A stretch of DNA of 64,000 nucleotides, from NCBI GenBank assembly GCA_026874595.1, contig CM049312.1:64884929-64948928 (forward strand), in the 5' to 3' direction. Every line of letters starts with the position of its first letter. The first letter of the stretch is position 1. The translations under genes and the position numbers were made by a program. The notes beneath the pieces were generated by a model. That model saw nothing but the letters and a program-made list of their open reading frames with translations, made no database searches and was not told the DNA's origin. The DNA comes from Sipunculus nudus (lineage: Eukaryota > Annelida > Sipuncula > Golfingiida > Sipunculidae). This document shows positions 47,831 through 58,855 of the stretch, piece after piece.

Positions 47831-49715
47831 TGAGTGAGATCTCGATTATATGCCTATGTGGCGGAGGCCTGTTTCTCCCTGATTATCGGCGAATGATATC
47901 TTTGTTGACATTGTGTCACATTCTCACATTTTGTGGTGTAATATCCGTGACGCAGTAATGTAAATATATACAGAAACTTGTGCACGTGCTTGCTTATAAA
48001 GTTTACGTGATACCACTGTTTCCGGAACTGTTGAAAATGTAAATGCACGGTGATAGTGCAGCGACGCTTGTTGTGTTTATTTCAACATTCTGCAAAAGGG
48101 TTACCTCTATGAATTATGTCATGCTGACATAAGAAATGGGTGCCAAGTGATCGAGAGTCACATGTTTATTTAACATTTACTGTCACTCCAATGCACGGGG
48201 CAGTGACTGGATCAAATGTAAGGCCAAACGTCATTGACTGCAAGTGTCATTCATATGCACAATGGTCCTTTATCCTGCGCTGGAGGTGAGTGTTGTACAC
48301 GCCGTGTTTTTTTAATAACCATGCAGATCACCAAGCGGTATTCCGCCTTTGCCGTAGTCAGTTCGGCTGTTTTCGGTGGCAACCTCTACGCAGCTTAGAA
48401 ACCACGCAATAATCGCTCAAAATGATGTATACATTACAAATTATTTATTCTAATATAGGCGAGGTCACTGCAAGAACAATTACCTCTTAACTGAGGTATA
48501 GCACATTGCCATAGGCAACGCGGTTTCAGAGAACATTGAGGAAAAAGGTGGATCAACTTTGCTTATTATGTCTTAGATACCAGGTAGGAACACACACACA
48601 AACTAACACCTATATAAAAATCACGAATTAACGGTGTATTATTGCAGTTATCCTTTATTAGTTTTTTAAAGGGACGGTAGAAAATATGAAATTATTGATG
48701 GCACAAATGTATGATGTGAGTAAATAAAAAAAATTAACATCATTCACCATATGTTTAAGCTCGAGAAAGCGTAGAGTGATAACATTACAAAATACACGCC
48801 AGTACAATATTCCAAGTATTTAGCACAAACCATTATGTAACATGCTAGTATACGGTACTAATACAGTGTTAAAAACATGAAAACATATAATATAAACATA
48901 GATGCCGGTATATAATTCTTAGCATAGAGAGGTCACACTGCATTGGAATGGAGAACCGTTTCCTTGGTGAAACAGGAAGAGGTAGTTACGAACACTAACG
49001 TGCCGACACGGAGCTGGAAAGGTATCTTGCACACCGGTTGAGTGCAAAGCACCGATAATTAAAGACCTCCCTGGAAGAACAACGCAAGCAACATCTTCCA
49101 GCCCATGCGTTCCCAGTTCTGCCTCCTTTCAATTTTACCTTCATGATTTTCGTCGGCCTTATCCTGACAAAATCTTCAAAATAACCGCACTATCAACCTG
49201 TAAACCGCTATAATAAAAGTTTTTCCCTGTTTATAATATACTGGATGGTTCTGACACCGTAACAGTTAAGGACGCTTGGTATATGCCATTATATAACAGG
49301 AGGCCACGCTAATTATATAATTAACCCAATGTTTATTGAGTTATTCATGATTTTGTAAATTAACCTCTCTTGTTAATATAATTAACTTATAATGGCATCA
49401 CAGACGCGAAAGAAACTATTTTTCTCCGAGGTTATCATTGTGGAGCTTGGTTGAACAAAATATACACCCCTGGTGTTACTTTGTAATATCGATTCACATC
49501 AGTGGAAGTCTAAACAAGATTGGAGAAACAAGCGTGGATTCACACAAGGGCAGATACGTAGGCCTATCGCGGCGCCATCTGTCAGGAAGTCCTGTAACTA
49601 CCAAGAAAACACATGCTTTCAGTCAAATTTATAACGAGAGTTAGTAATATCCTGTAATAAATACACTCATTTGTCACGTGATTAGCTGACGGATTTTTCC
49701 CTCCCTCCCTCGTTC

Positions 49716-49819
49716 AATGACGTCACCGGTCCACATGATCTAATGACGTGACCGTCGGGCTTGATTGAATGACGTCACCATTAACATGATTGCACTACGT
49801 CACCGGTCGACATGATTGG
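49716..49819. promoter_or_regulatory. Array of four ACGTCACC (CRE-like) motifs, copy A
   Basis: Four degenerate units of about 28 bp, each ATGACGTCACCGGTC-like and followed by ACATGATT, just beyond the stop codon of the terminal exon. TGACGTCA is the palindromic CREB/ATF site. A regulatory role is inference; it may be only a minisatellite in the 3'-UTR. Confidence 0.4.
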
Positions 49820-49823
49820 CAGG

Positions 49824-49972
49824 TTACGCCTTGCTGTCCATGGAACATATCCGGCGGAAATACAGCACCAGCATCCCAATGATGAACACGGCGTCAATTA
49901 AGGCAGAAACCACAAACGCCCCGAACGCCCCGAGGTTCGTCACTCTGTACCAAAGTGATATGTCATTCTTTC
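49824..49972 (-). CDS. Second family gene, terminal exon, duplicate A
   Basis: Acceptor TTTTAATTAG, phase 1, 49 codons including the stop. Encodes a polar start, one helix (FGAFVVSALIDAVFIIGMLV), a basic YFRR border and the end MDSKA. It differs from the copy at 61152 by three substitutions, all synonymous (Leu, Gly, Ser). As the copy farther downstream it could serve as an alternative last exon. Confidence 0.75.
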
Positions 49973-50171
49973 CTAATTAAAAGAAAAAAAGTAAATTATG
50001 GGTTTTTAGGGTTGGTCACATTTTACTTTTAAGCGAAGAAATATGTCTGAATCAATCTGTTTACCATTATGATGTTACAAATATAAACACGGTTTCGTTC
50101 CCGGGATAAAGTCTAAAATCATTTTATTGCAAAAGGCCATAATTATCATAATGACTCTCTCCCAGTCTCTA

Positions 50172-50175
50172 CAGG

Positions 50176-50206
<31 letters not shown>
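50172..50206. repeat. (AGT)n microsatellite, copy A
   Basis: About 11 AGT units immediately before the gypsy 5' LTR. Copy B has more units followed by (TA)n. Confidence 0.9.
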
Positions 50207-50207
<1 letters not shown>

Positions 50208-50211
50208 TATA

Positions 50212-51355
50212 TGTCACCAGACAATAGGTGACAATATGTACGGTGTTTTGTATCATAGTTTAACGAAGTCTGTTCTCTATTGATATTGACGTGAAGCGTC
50301 ATCCTAAAGCGTTGAAAGGGCTTGATTGTATATATATATTGTGTATTCTTGTATGGAATCCCATCGGCTATCAGCTGATTTATCCGTGTCACGCATCGTG
50401 TGTAATTATTACATTTGGTATGTGGGTCGCCATGGTGACGCTAACAGTCAAACTAGGTCACATATATCCTTATATGGGACACTTGAGAAATAAGCCAATC
50501 AGAGAACCGGATTGCCGTACACAGTGAACAGGCGATTGTGACGTCAGACTTCAAGAAGAGACGCTGAATGTTGGTTCAGTTGGGTCTTGAAGCTTGAGGT
50601 GGCAGCACGCACGCACGGGAGTAGGAACATTGAAACGCCAGGATCGGCATAGAAGCAAGCTTCTACATGAGGCAAGGACCCAGCTCATGAGAACTCAGCC
50701 GTGCTGCCGACAGAGCTTCGTATTGGCGATAAAGTGAAAGAGCGCTCGTCACCTGCCGGCCTAGTTCAGCTTGACCTAAATACAAAACCGCCGTAAGCCG
50801 TGAAACCATTGCTACACGAGCAAGGTCAAGGACTCTAAGCTCTACGTAAACAAAGAGCGCTATTGCATTCATGTGAACGTAAACCTACCCGGGTCGCTGA
50901 CAAGCAAGATCAGTTGAAGATCGCTAAACTCAGAAAGACTAGATCTATATGGGGCTAACCATACGCTAGATTCTACACACAACAGTAACCAGAGATCTCT
51001 GAAGGAACTGGACTTTATTGTTTTTATACAAACCATGGACTCAGTAAATATCCTGTAATTTTAATGTGAAGAACGGTCGTATTGACACATCAACGCACAC
51101 ACTCACATTTGTGTCTCTGTAAGTATTGTCTTGAATTATTTGTGAATTTAACCTGATGTCTCATAGTTTCTATTGATCTGGGTGTATGATTGTCTGGTAT
51201 TTTAATACACGTCCTTAAAAGAACCTGGAAATGTCACCTGTAATGACCGGGATCTAATTTCTTGATGAGTGAAATCAAGTGGCGAGCGTAAACCCATCGT
51301 ATGGTTTTATAGGATATATCCGTTGTAAAGTTTTCACGTTAAGTTAGGGGTGACA
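50212..51355 (+). repeat. Gypsy 5' LTR
   Basis: Starts TGTCACCAGACAATAGG and ends TTAGGGGTGACA. Aligns with 55844-56966. Relative to the 3' LTR it has about 17 extra bases near 50335 and a clustered difference near 50525-50580. Confidence 0.95.
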
Positions 51356-51360
51356 TTGTA

Positions 51361-51377
51361 TGGCGAGCGTGCCAGGA
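51361..51377 (+). promoter_or_regulatory. Putative primer binding site
   Basis: TGGCGAGCGTGCCAGG lies 5 bases after the 5' LTR. It starts with TGG, as expected for pairing to a tRNA CCA end. The tRNA was not identified. Confidence 0.5.
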
Positions 51378-52076
51378 TATAATTAGCCTTAAAAAAAACT
51401 GGCTAATTACAGTAAGTTTCAGAAGTTTTGAACTGAGAAAACAGTACTGAAACCAGACATTCATATACTCAAACTAGAGTTGATCTGAATTAATAATTGG
51501 AAATGACACCAAACTGATGTTGTAGTGTATACTTGCACAATGAAATTACCCCACTGTTAGGAGTTAATATTTATTCAGTGAGAATATTACCTGAAGCACA
51601 ACATTGTTTCAAGATCGGCATATACCTTGTAGATTTGGCTAGAACACATGCATGTTTTGTGAGTAATGCTAGTTCAGTGATACCTGGACATCATTATTGG
51701 GTTGATATAAACCCAGATTAGAGTGAAAATTTTTGATGTTGTTAGATACGCCCTGGTATAATTTTTTCTACACTAGTTTGTGATTGGTCACGTGGTAGGG
51801 TCTCTTGACAGGTAAGTTTACCCCTCCCGATTGGCATGGTAATCATAGGTGCATGGTGTTTATTGATATCTTGATATCCATCCGTCCATCCGTCTGACCC
51901 TTCGTCCGACCTTCCGTCCGTCCGTCCGTATAAGTAGATTTTGATGCGTAGAGCTACCGTAGTGTTATTGTACGGATACCGCCGGTTCGTTAGGTTGGCT
52001 TTAACAGTACGTATTTACGGATTTTTAAGAGGGGATATTACTAGATACTGGAATCTTACTAGGTTAGAGCGTTACC

Positions 52077-55025
52077 ATGGAAACGTTAGAGTCACTTGTT
52101 AGATGCGGACAGGCCTTCGGGCTTAAGGACCAGGCTTTACAAGATTATGTTGAGGCTAGACGGCGTGCGGATGAGGAAGGTGAGGAAAGAGCTAGGCAAC
52201 GTGAAATATAGAAGGAACAGCGGGAATTAGAGCGTGAGCAGCGGGAATAAGAGCGCGAGCGAGAGGCTAGAGCCCACGAATTAGAGGTTCTAAGGTTAAA
52301 GTCTGACTCTGGGGTTAAAGAAGAGAGAAGTAGGGATGTATTCCCGAAAATCCAGCTTCCACCTTTTGATGAGGCTCACGATCAGCTAGATGCGTTTCTT
52401 GGGCGATTTGAACGATTAGCTGTATGTCAAGGCTATGATAGGGAGAATTGGGCGTTACACCTGAGTCCGTTACTGCGGGGTAAGGCGCTAGGGACTTACA
52501 CACAGTTATCGGTTAGTGAGGCCATGGATTACGATAAGTTAAAGATAGCCTTGTTAAAGCGATACCAAATGACCGAAGAGGGTTATCGACACAAGTTTCG
52601 GACTTGTAGGCCTGAGCGAGGCGAAACACCGAGTCAGTTTGCGGTGAGACTGAGTGGATACCTAGACCATTGGATAGGGATGGCAGGGGTCGGAGGTGAC
52701 TACGACGGGGTAGTTAACCTGTTGATGTGTGAGCAGTTCATAAACTGCTGTAGTAGGGATCTCTCTATGTTTTTGAAAGAGAGACGGTGTCGTGACTTTG
52801 ATAGTATGGTAGACTTAGCCGAGAGTTATACGGAGGCTCACGGTGTACACAGCCTTACAGCAGGTCCTCGTTATGGCAATAATGTGCCGCGTCCAGCGCA
52901 ACCGGTATCTCAGCCTAGAGAGAAGCGAGAGGTTGAGCGCAGTCCGGGCGGTCAGACATTTAAGCCATCAGGAGGCATCAGATGTTATTTATGTAATGAA
53001 CTGGGACATAAGGCGCGGGAATGTAAGACTAGTGCCCGGTCGAGGCCTAGGTCTTCCCCTCAAGTAGGGCGTGCTGCTGGCGATCAGCAGAGGTATAGGA
53101 CTAATTTTAGCCCCCCGTATAACCCAAAACAGAAACCGGAGACTATGTCAATGGCAGTAGTCGAGGCGGAAACGGAGACAGTCGGTGCGGTGAAACCGGA
53201 TGTAGAGAGTCCGAGTCAGTCGTTAGGATTTGCTGCCCAGACAGAAGGCGGAATCTCGTTACCTGTGTGTGAAGGGCTGGTGAATGGTAAGTCAGCGAGG
53301 GTGCTGCGGGATTCGGGATGTTCCTCGGCAGGAATACGTGAGTCGTACGTGGAGCCGAATCAGTTCACCGGACACCAGGTCGAGTGTAGGTTGTTCGACG
53401 GGTCTGTAAGACAATTTCCTACGGCTAGGATTAATGTGGACTGTGCGTACTTTGTCGGTACTATCGATGCAATGGTGGTCGGGGATGCTGTATGTGATTT
53501 AGCGCTAGGTAACGTAGCGGGAGCGCGTGATCCGTATGATCCGGACCCGACGTGGGAGTCTGAGCGGTCCTCAGGCATAGTGTGTGACGGTGTAGAGTCA
53601 CATAAGGAGGTGTCGTCCGCGGTGGAGACACGGAGCGCTGCACGAGAGAAACAGATACCGACGCGTAGCTTGAATGTTGCAAGCCCAGTTGCCGATGTGA
53701 GTCCGGCCGAATTTTTGAAGGCGCAGGAGGAGGATGGGTCTTTAGCGCCGTATTGGAGGCTAGCTAGAGAGGCTAGAAATGATAGTCCATTTAGAATTGA
53801 GGACGGATATTTAGTTCGGGTTGTGAGTGATAAACGGGGAGATCAAGATGGATCTCGAGTGGTGGTACCTCAGACGTTACGGTACGACGTAATGAGGATG
53901 GGCCACGAAGCGGTTATGGCGGGCCATCAGGGCATAGACAAAACGCACGACCGCGTGAGAACTCAGTTTTTCTGGAAAGGGATGTATAATGACATTGCTG
54001 AGTTTTGCAAGTCCTGTCCCATTTGCCAGAAAACCATACCGAAAGGCAAGGTGCCTGGAGCTACGTTAGGCCAGATGCCATTAATTGATGAGCCCTGGCG
54101 TAGAATTTCGATGGATCTGGTTGGGCCGATCCATCCAGCGTCTGAGAGAGGTCACAGGTATATTCTGACCGTTATGGATTATGCCACTAGATATCCGGAG
54201 GCTGTTGCTTTAAAGAACATAGATACAGTCTCTGTGGCTGATGCGCTAGTTGATATTTATGCGCGGTTAGGAGTGCCGTCAGAGGTGCTTACTGACATGG
54301 GAACACAATTTACGTCAGACCTCATGCGAGAAGTTAGCCGTGTTTTGTCTGTAAGACAGCTCACCACTACTCCTTACCATCCTATGTGCAACGGAATGGT
54401 GGAGAGATTCAATGGAACGTTAAAGTTAATGTTGAAACGGATGTGCGAGGAAAGACCGCGAGATTGGGATCGGTACCTCAGCGCCGTGCTTTTTGCGTAC
54501 CGAGAAGCGCCACATGAGAGCACAGGGTTCTCACCCTTTGAGTTGCTCTATGGTAGGATCGTTAGAGGACCGATGCGGATTCTAAGGGATCTGTGGACCA
54601 AGCGAGATACTAGCGTCGAGACTAAAACCACGTACCAATACGTCCTGGACCTACAAGACAAACTAAGCGACACATGCGCGTTAGCTAGAGAGGCGTTGAA
54701 CAAATCAGCGAACAGACACAGACTGTTATATGATAGAGGTAAATGCACGCGCAGGTTTGAGGCCGGAGACGAAGTTTTGTTGTTACTCCCGACGGAGCGG
54801 AACAAATTAATGGTACAGTGGAAAGGCCCCTATACTATTGTAAACAGGGTTGGGGACTTAGACTATCGGATTAAGATTGGCGATAAGGTTAAAACCTTCC
54901 ACGTGAATATGCTGAAACGGTACCATGCTAGAAACGAGCCCCAGCATATTCTGGCAGCGGTAGCCAAGGGCGCACCTGATTCTATACATGATCCTGACGG
55001 TGTAGACGGGGAAACAGAGCACTGA
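52077..55025 (+). pseudogene. Gypsy gag-protease-integrase reading frame, broken
   Basis: The frame starts at ATG 52077 and is interrupted by TAG at 52209 and TAA at 52248 in a charged coiled-coil stretch. It is then open to the TGA at 55023. From 52524 the open part has 833 codons: SCAN-like capsid segment (ERGETPSQFAVRL), zinc knuckle CYLCNELGHKAREC near residue 154, protease-like LRDSGCSSAG near 260 and the integrase His/Cys module with CKSCPIC near 490-500. The integrase core has D in MDLVGP, D in LTDMGTQF and E in MVERFN, the last two separated by 35 residues. A C-terminal GPYTIV-type barrel follows. The catalytic residues are intact, so decay is recent or confined to the gag start. Confidence 0.9.
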
Positions 55026-55623
55026 TAGACCTAAGACAAAGAAGGCTTTGCGAGCATTCCTAGGTCTTACAGGGTACTATCGAAAATTCGTGCCAAACTA
55101 TGCGGAAATAGCGGTGCCCTTGACTGATCTAACGCGTAAAGGTCAACCTAACAAACTAGACTGGAAACCCGTACACGAGAACGCGTACTGTTCTCTAAAG
55201 GCTAAACTGTCAGACCCTCCCATACTGAAGCTACCTGATTTCAGTAAACGATTTTATTTGAAATGTGATGCATCTGATGTGGGTATTGGCTGTATCCTGA
55301 TGCAAAGACACGAGGGGATCATGCACCCAGTAGCTTATGCCAGTCGTAAACTATTGCCCAGGGAGAGAAATTACTCCACCATCGAGAAAGAGTCATTAGC
55401 AATTGTATGGTCTGTACAGAAATTTGAGATGTACCTGGCTTGTAGACCGTTCACCATTCAGACCGACCACAAACCATTAAAGTGTATTAGCAAATCAAAA
55501 TGTGCTAATAAGAGAGTAATGAGATGGGCACTGGTTCTACAAGAGTTTAGATTTGATATTGAAGCAGTGTCAGGTAAACTAAACCATGGACCTGATTTTC
55601 TTAGCAGACTGCCTGAGTGTTAG
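55006..55623 (+). pseudogene. Gypsy RT C-terminus and RNase H fragment
   Basis: In another frame than integrase, starting right after it without an ATG. RPKTKKALRAFLGLTGYYRK is the conserved segment at the RT thumb; the upstream fingers/palm with the YxDD box are absent. RNase H follows with D in FYLKCDASD, E in EKESLAIVW and D in IQTDHKPL, ending PDFLSRLPEC and a stop. A deletion of roughly 1 kb between integrase and here explains both the loss and the frame change. Confidence 0.9.
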
Positions 55624-55828
55624 GATGTAATGAGCTATAATGTTTAGCCAGTTAAGTCTAAACATGTACAAGATTTTGCCCTGTGTCATAGACCGTGGGC
55701 ATGTACTAATGACAACTTGTTACATGACCCTTATGTATTGCTATGTATTGCTACATGTAAATATGTTTAGCTGGACCCTGTAAGATAGAACGATACGATG
55801 TATCGAGAAAATACTGTGTATTTTCCTT

Positions 55829-55840
55829 AAAAGGAGGGGG
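55829..55840 (+). promoter_or_regulatory. Polypurine tract
   Basis: AAAAGGAGGGGG three bases before the 3' LTR, the expected plus-strand primer. Confidence 0.8.
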
Positions 55841-55843
55841 TGA

Positions 55844-56966
55844 TGTCACCAGAAATCGGTGACAATAAGTACGGTGTTTTGTATCATAGTTTAACGAAGT
55901 CAGTTCTCTATTGGTATTGACGTGAAGCGTCTTCCTAAAGCGTTGACAGGTCTTGATTGTATATATATGGAATCCCATCGGCTATCAGCTGATTTTATCT
56001 GTGTCACGCATTGAGTGTATTACTTCTGGTATGTGGGTCGCCAAGGTGACGCTAGCAGTCAAACCAGGTCACATATAACCTTATATGGGACACTTGAGCC
56101 ATAAGCCAATCAGAGAACCGGATCGCCGTATTGTGACGACGATTGTGACGTCAGAGTTCAGGGAGAGACGCTGGAAGCTGCCTTCAGTTGGGTCTTGAAG
56201 CTTGAGGTGGCAGCACGCACGAACGGGAGTAGGAACATTGAAACGCCAGGAACGGCATAGAAGCAAGCTTCTACATGAGGCAAGGACCCAGCTCATGAGA
56301 ACTCAGCCGTGCTGCCGACGGAGCTTCGTATTGGCGATAAAGTGAGAGAGCGCGCTCGTCACCTGCCGGCCTAGTTCAGCTTGACCTAGATACATAACCG
56401 CCGTAAGCCGAGAAACCATTGCTACACGAGCAAGGTCAAGGACTCTAAGCTCTACGTAAACAAAGAGCGCTATTGCCTTCATGTGAACGAAAACCTACCC
56501 GGGTCGCTGACAAGCAAGATCAGTTGAAGATCGCTAAACTCAGAAAGACTAGATCTATATGGTGCTAACCATACGCTAGATTCTACACAAAACAGTAACC
56601 AGAGATCTCTGAAGGAACTGGACTTTATTGTTTTATACAAACCATGGACTCAGTAAATATCCTGTAATTTTAAGGTGAAGAACTGTCGTATTGACACATC
56701 AACGCACACACTCACATTTGTGTCTCTGTAAGTATTGTCTTGAATTACATTTGTGAATTTAACCTGATGTCTCATAGTTTCTATTGATCTGGGTGTATGA
56801 TTGTCTGGTATTTTAATACACGTCCTTAAAAGAACCTGGAAATGTCACCTGTAATGGCCGGGATCTAATTTCTTGATGAGTGAAATCAAGTGGCGAGCGT
56901 AAACCCATCGTATGGTTTTATAGGATATATCCGTTGTAAAGTTTTCACGTTAAGTTAGGGGTGACA
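55844..56966 (+). repeat. Gypsy 3' LTR
   Basis: Starts TGTCACCAGAAATCGG and ends TTAGGGGTGACA; directly abuts L1 ORF1 sequence on the right. Confidence 0.95.
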
Positions 56967-57640
56967 ATATGTCTGGGTCTTTCTCCTTTTCTACCGGTTC
57001 TGTGTGCATTTTCTATTTTACTGCGAATTTCTACTTCCCCTAGGTCTCCCAGAATTTTATTTGTTTTAATTATTCTAGCAGCAGTATTTAAACAGTTCTC
57101 CGCCGTTCCTATCTCTTTCACCCCAATAATTCTAATATTCCATTCGCTGGAGTATCTCTCCTGTTTATTTGCCTCCTCTGCAATAAGTTTTCTAATTCTG
57201 TCTAATTCCAGTTCTTTCAGTCTGTTTTGCTCTTTCAAGGAGGTAATCTCCGCATGCAATTCTGCGGTTTGTTTTGTCAGCATGTTTTCACGCTTTTCGA
57301 GCACGGCCACTCGTTGGTCAAGGGCATTAAGTCCTGTTTCTATAAATTTAACATTTTCTTTAATATTTTTCTGGTCTGCTGTTAATGCCATTAACTGTTT
57401 GGTAATATCAGTATGTAAGGCACTTATCTGTTCACTGATTCTTGCATTGTAGTCCTTCATAAGGTCCGCCAAGGTTTTCTGCAACTGGTCATTTGTTATT
57501 GGGGTGTCCTTCACGTTGCATGCACTGGCTCCCATAACCTCCAACTCTGACTGTTCGTCTGGAACGTCTTTTTGCAGAAATTTATCCATATCTCCGCTTG
57601 TGCTGGCCGTCTTTTGTTTGCCTTTGCCTCGAGGAGGCAT
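56967..57640 (-). pseudogene. L1 ORF1 protein fragment, about 224 codons
   Basis: Basic N-terminus (MPPRGKGKQK), a heptad-rich coiled coil from about residue 60 to 165, then the start of the RNA-recognition domain with WNIRIIGVKE and ENAHRTGRKGERPRHI, as in L1 ORF1/Transposase_22 proteins. The frame is open up to the LTR boundary. The C-terminal domain and ORF2 are absent. Confidence 0.85.
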
Positions 57641-57750
57641 ATCTTCTTACTTTGATTAATATTTAGACGACGTACTGTCTAAAATTTTACGTGTTGCGGG
57701 ACCCTAGAAAAAACGTGTCCTCACCCCTTGATCATGTGACCGGAAGTCCT
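56967..57750 (-). mobile_element. L1-type LINE, 5' part, cut by the gypsy LTR
   Basis: About 110 bp of 5'-UTR (57750..57641) followed by the start of ORF1 from the ATG at 57640. The rest of the element is missing because the gypsy LTR begins inside ORF1. The 5' end abuts the start of duplication copy B exactly. Confidence 0.8.
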
Positions 57751-58650
57751 AATGTGTAACTTAAACTCCTTCCATCATTACATCTTTTTCGCCAACAGTG
57801 AGAAAACCCACATTTTTAAGTAAGTGGCTCATATTTAATTAATTGTATATACCAAACGATATCTTTACTGCCTTGAAACGTATTCTTTAGGGCACAATAC
57901 CCGAGGTTTACATGGCGGTCTTTGATTGTAATGAAAACCAAATTAAAATCGGATATTTTAGGAGATATTCTAATAACAATGTAAGTTATGAGTAGTTCAA
58001 GCGTCTGCCACAAGAGGGCATCCCTTACGACTCGGATTGTTCCCAGGCTCGGAGAATATATATCTCAACTGACACCGGATGTTCTCCAGGTCACACTGGC
58101 ATTCTCACAAACTCTTTCTGCACAACAAAAATCACTTTCAAATATAACATTGACAATAACAGAGCCAAGTCCATCCCGCCACCTGACGCTGATGAAAGGA
58201 ACTAAGGTTATTTTGGCCAGCTGCAATCAGGTTATCCGTTTACTAGCTGATAAACCCGGTAACCGGGCTTTTCATCGGGGTTATGGAGATGTATTAAATG
58301 AGATGAGGAGTGTTGGCTCATTTTTTTTATTGTAAAATAAATTATAGATTTTCAGTGGGATAATCTTTCATAAGATATGTCAAATATTTTGTGGCGTTGT
58401 GCTCGTTACAAGTGATTCGTACATCGATATGTTTACCTTGAAGACAGGGTCATTGATGATGTTTAAATGTGCGAACCGGAATGGGACGCGCGTGCAGTCA
58501 GATTCCCGAAGATCTTTGACTGGTGAAATATATTATTGTTAGACGTATGACGTATAGATTGGCGTATGTAAGATTTGAAAGATGAATTAAATGTATGTTT
58601 AAGGCAAGGAAGCTGTTCTAAAAGGAAGGAATGTGCATTCCTCGTTAGTG

Positions 58651-58855
58651 GCAGAAGCGGATCCAATGGAGGGGTGAGTGGTGGGGGTCAGTCCCTTCCC
58701 CCCCCCTTTTTTTCAGCCATCGCAACCTTAATTCCTGGGTTTTAGACCAATCCCCCCTCCCCACCATTTTCCAGACCTTTGGACCTTTTTCAGGTTTTGT
58801 CATTAGTCCTCCTCGGTTGGACCCGTAATTTTTTCCTGATCCGTCCGTGAGTAGG
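58651..58855 (+). mobile_element. hAT-like MITE in copy B
   Basis: Orthologous to the element at 47343 in copy A, with small differences in its C and T runs. Confidence 0.65.

Larger units (their letters stand above)
45050..50211 (+). repeat. Direct duplication, copy A
   Basis: Colinear with 57750-61549 from TAATGTGTAAC to the (AGT)n tract, at high identity with scattered substitutions and small indels. It carries an extra 1378-bp transposon. It includes the terminal exon of the second family gene. It ends at the gypsy 5' LTR. Confidence 0.95.
50212..56966 (+). mobile_element. Defective Ty3/gypsy retrotransposon, Gmr1-type domain order
   Basis: LTRs of 1144 and 1123 bp bounded by TGTCAC...GTGACA. 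Domain order is Gag, zinc knuckle, protease, integrase, then RT thumb and RNase H. Integrase ahead of RT is the copia-like order described for Gmr1-type gypsy elements. RT fingers and palm are missing and gag has two stops, so it cannot move by itself. Flanks are ATATA on the left and ATATG on the right: 4 of 5 match, but in low-complexity sequence. Confidence 0.9.

Noticed and set aside
47764-47958. 64-codon frame also present at 59078-59272
   Set aside because: Conservation is explained by the duplication; it overlaps a 63-bp tandem repeat and includes amino-acid changes without domain.
50663-50872. Reading frame inside the gypsy LTR
   Set aside because: LTR sequence, not conserved as a frame between the two LTRs.
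56961-57452. 163-codon plus-strand frame
   Set aside because: Antisense of the L1 ORF1 coiled coil.
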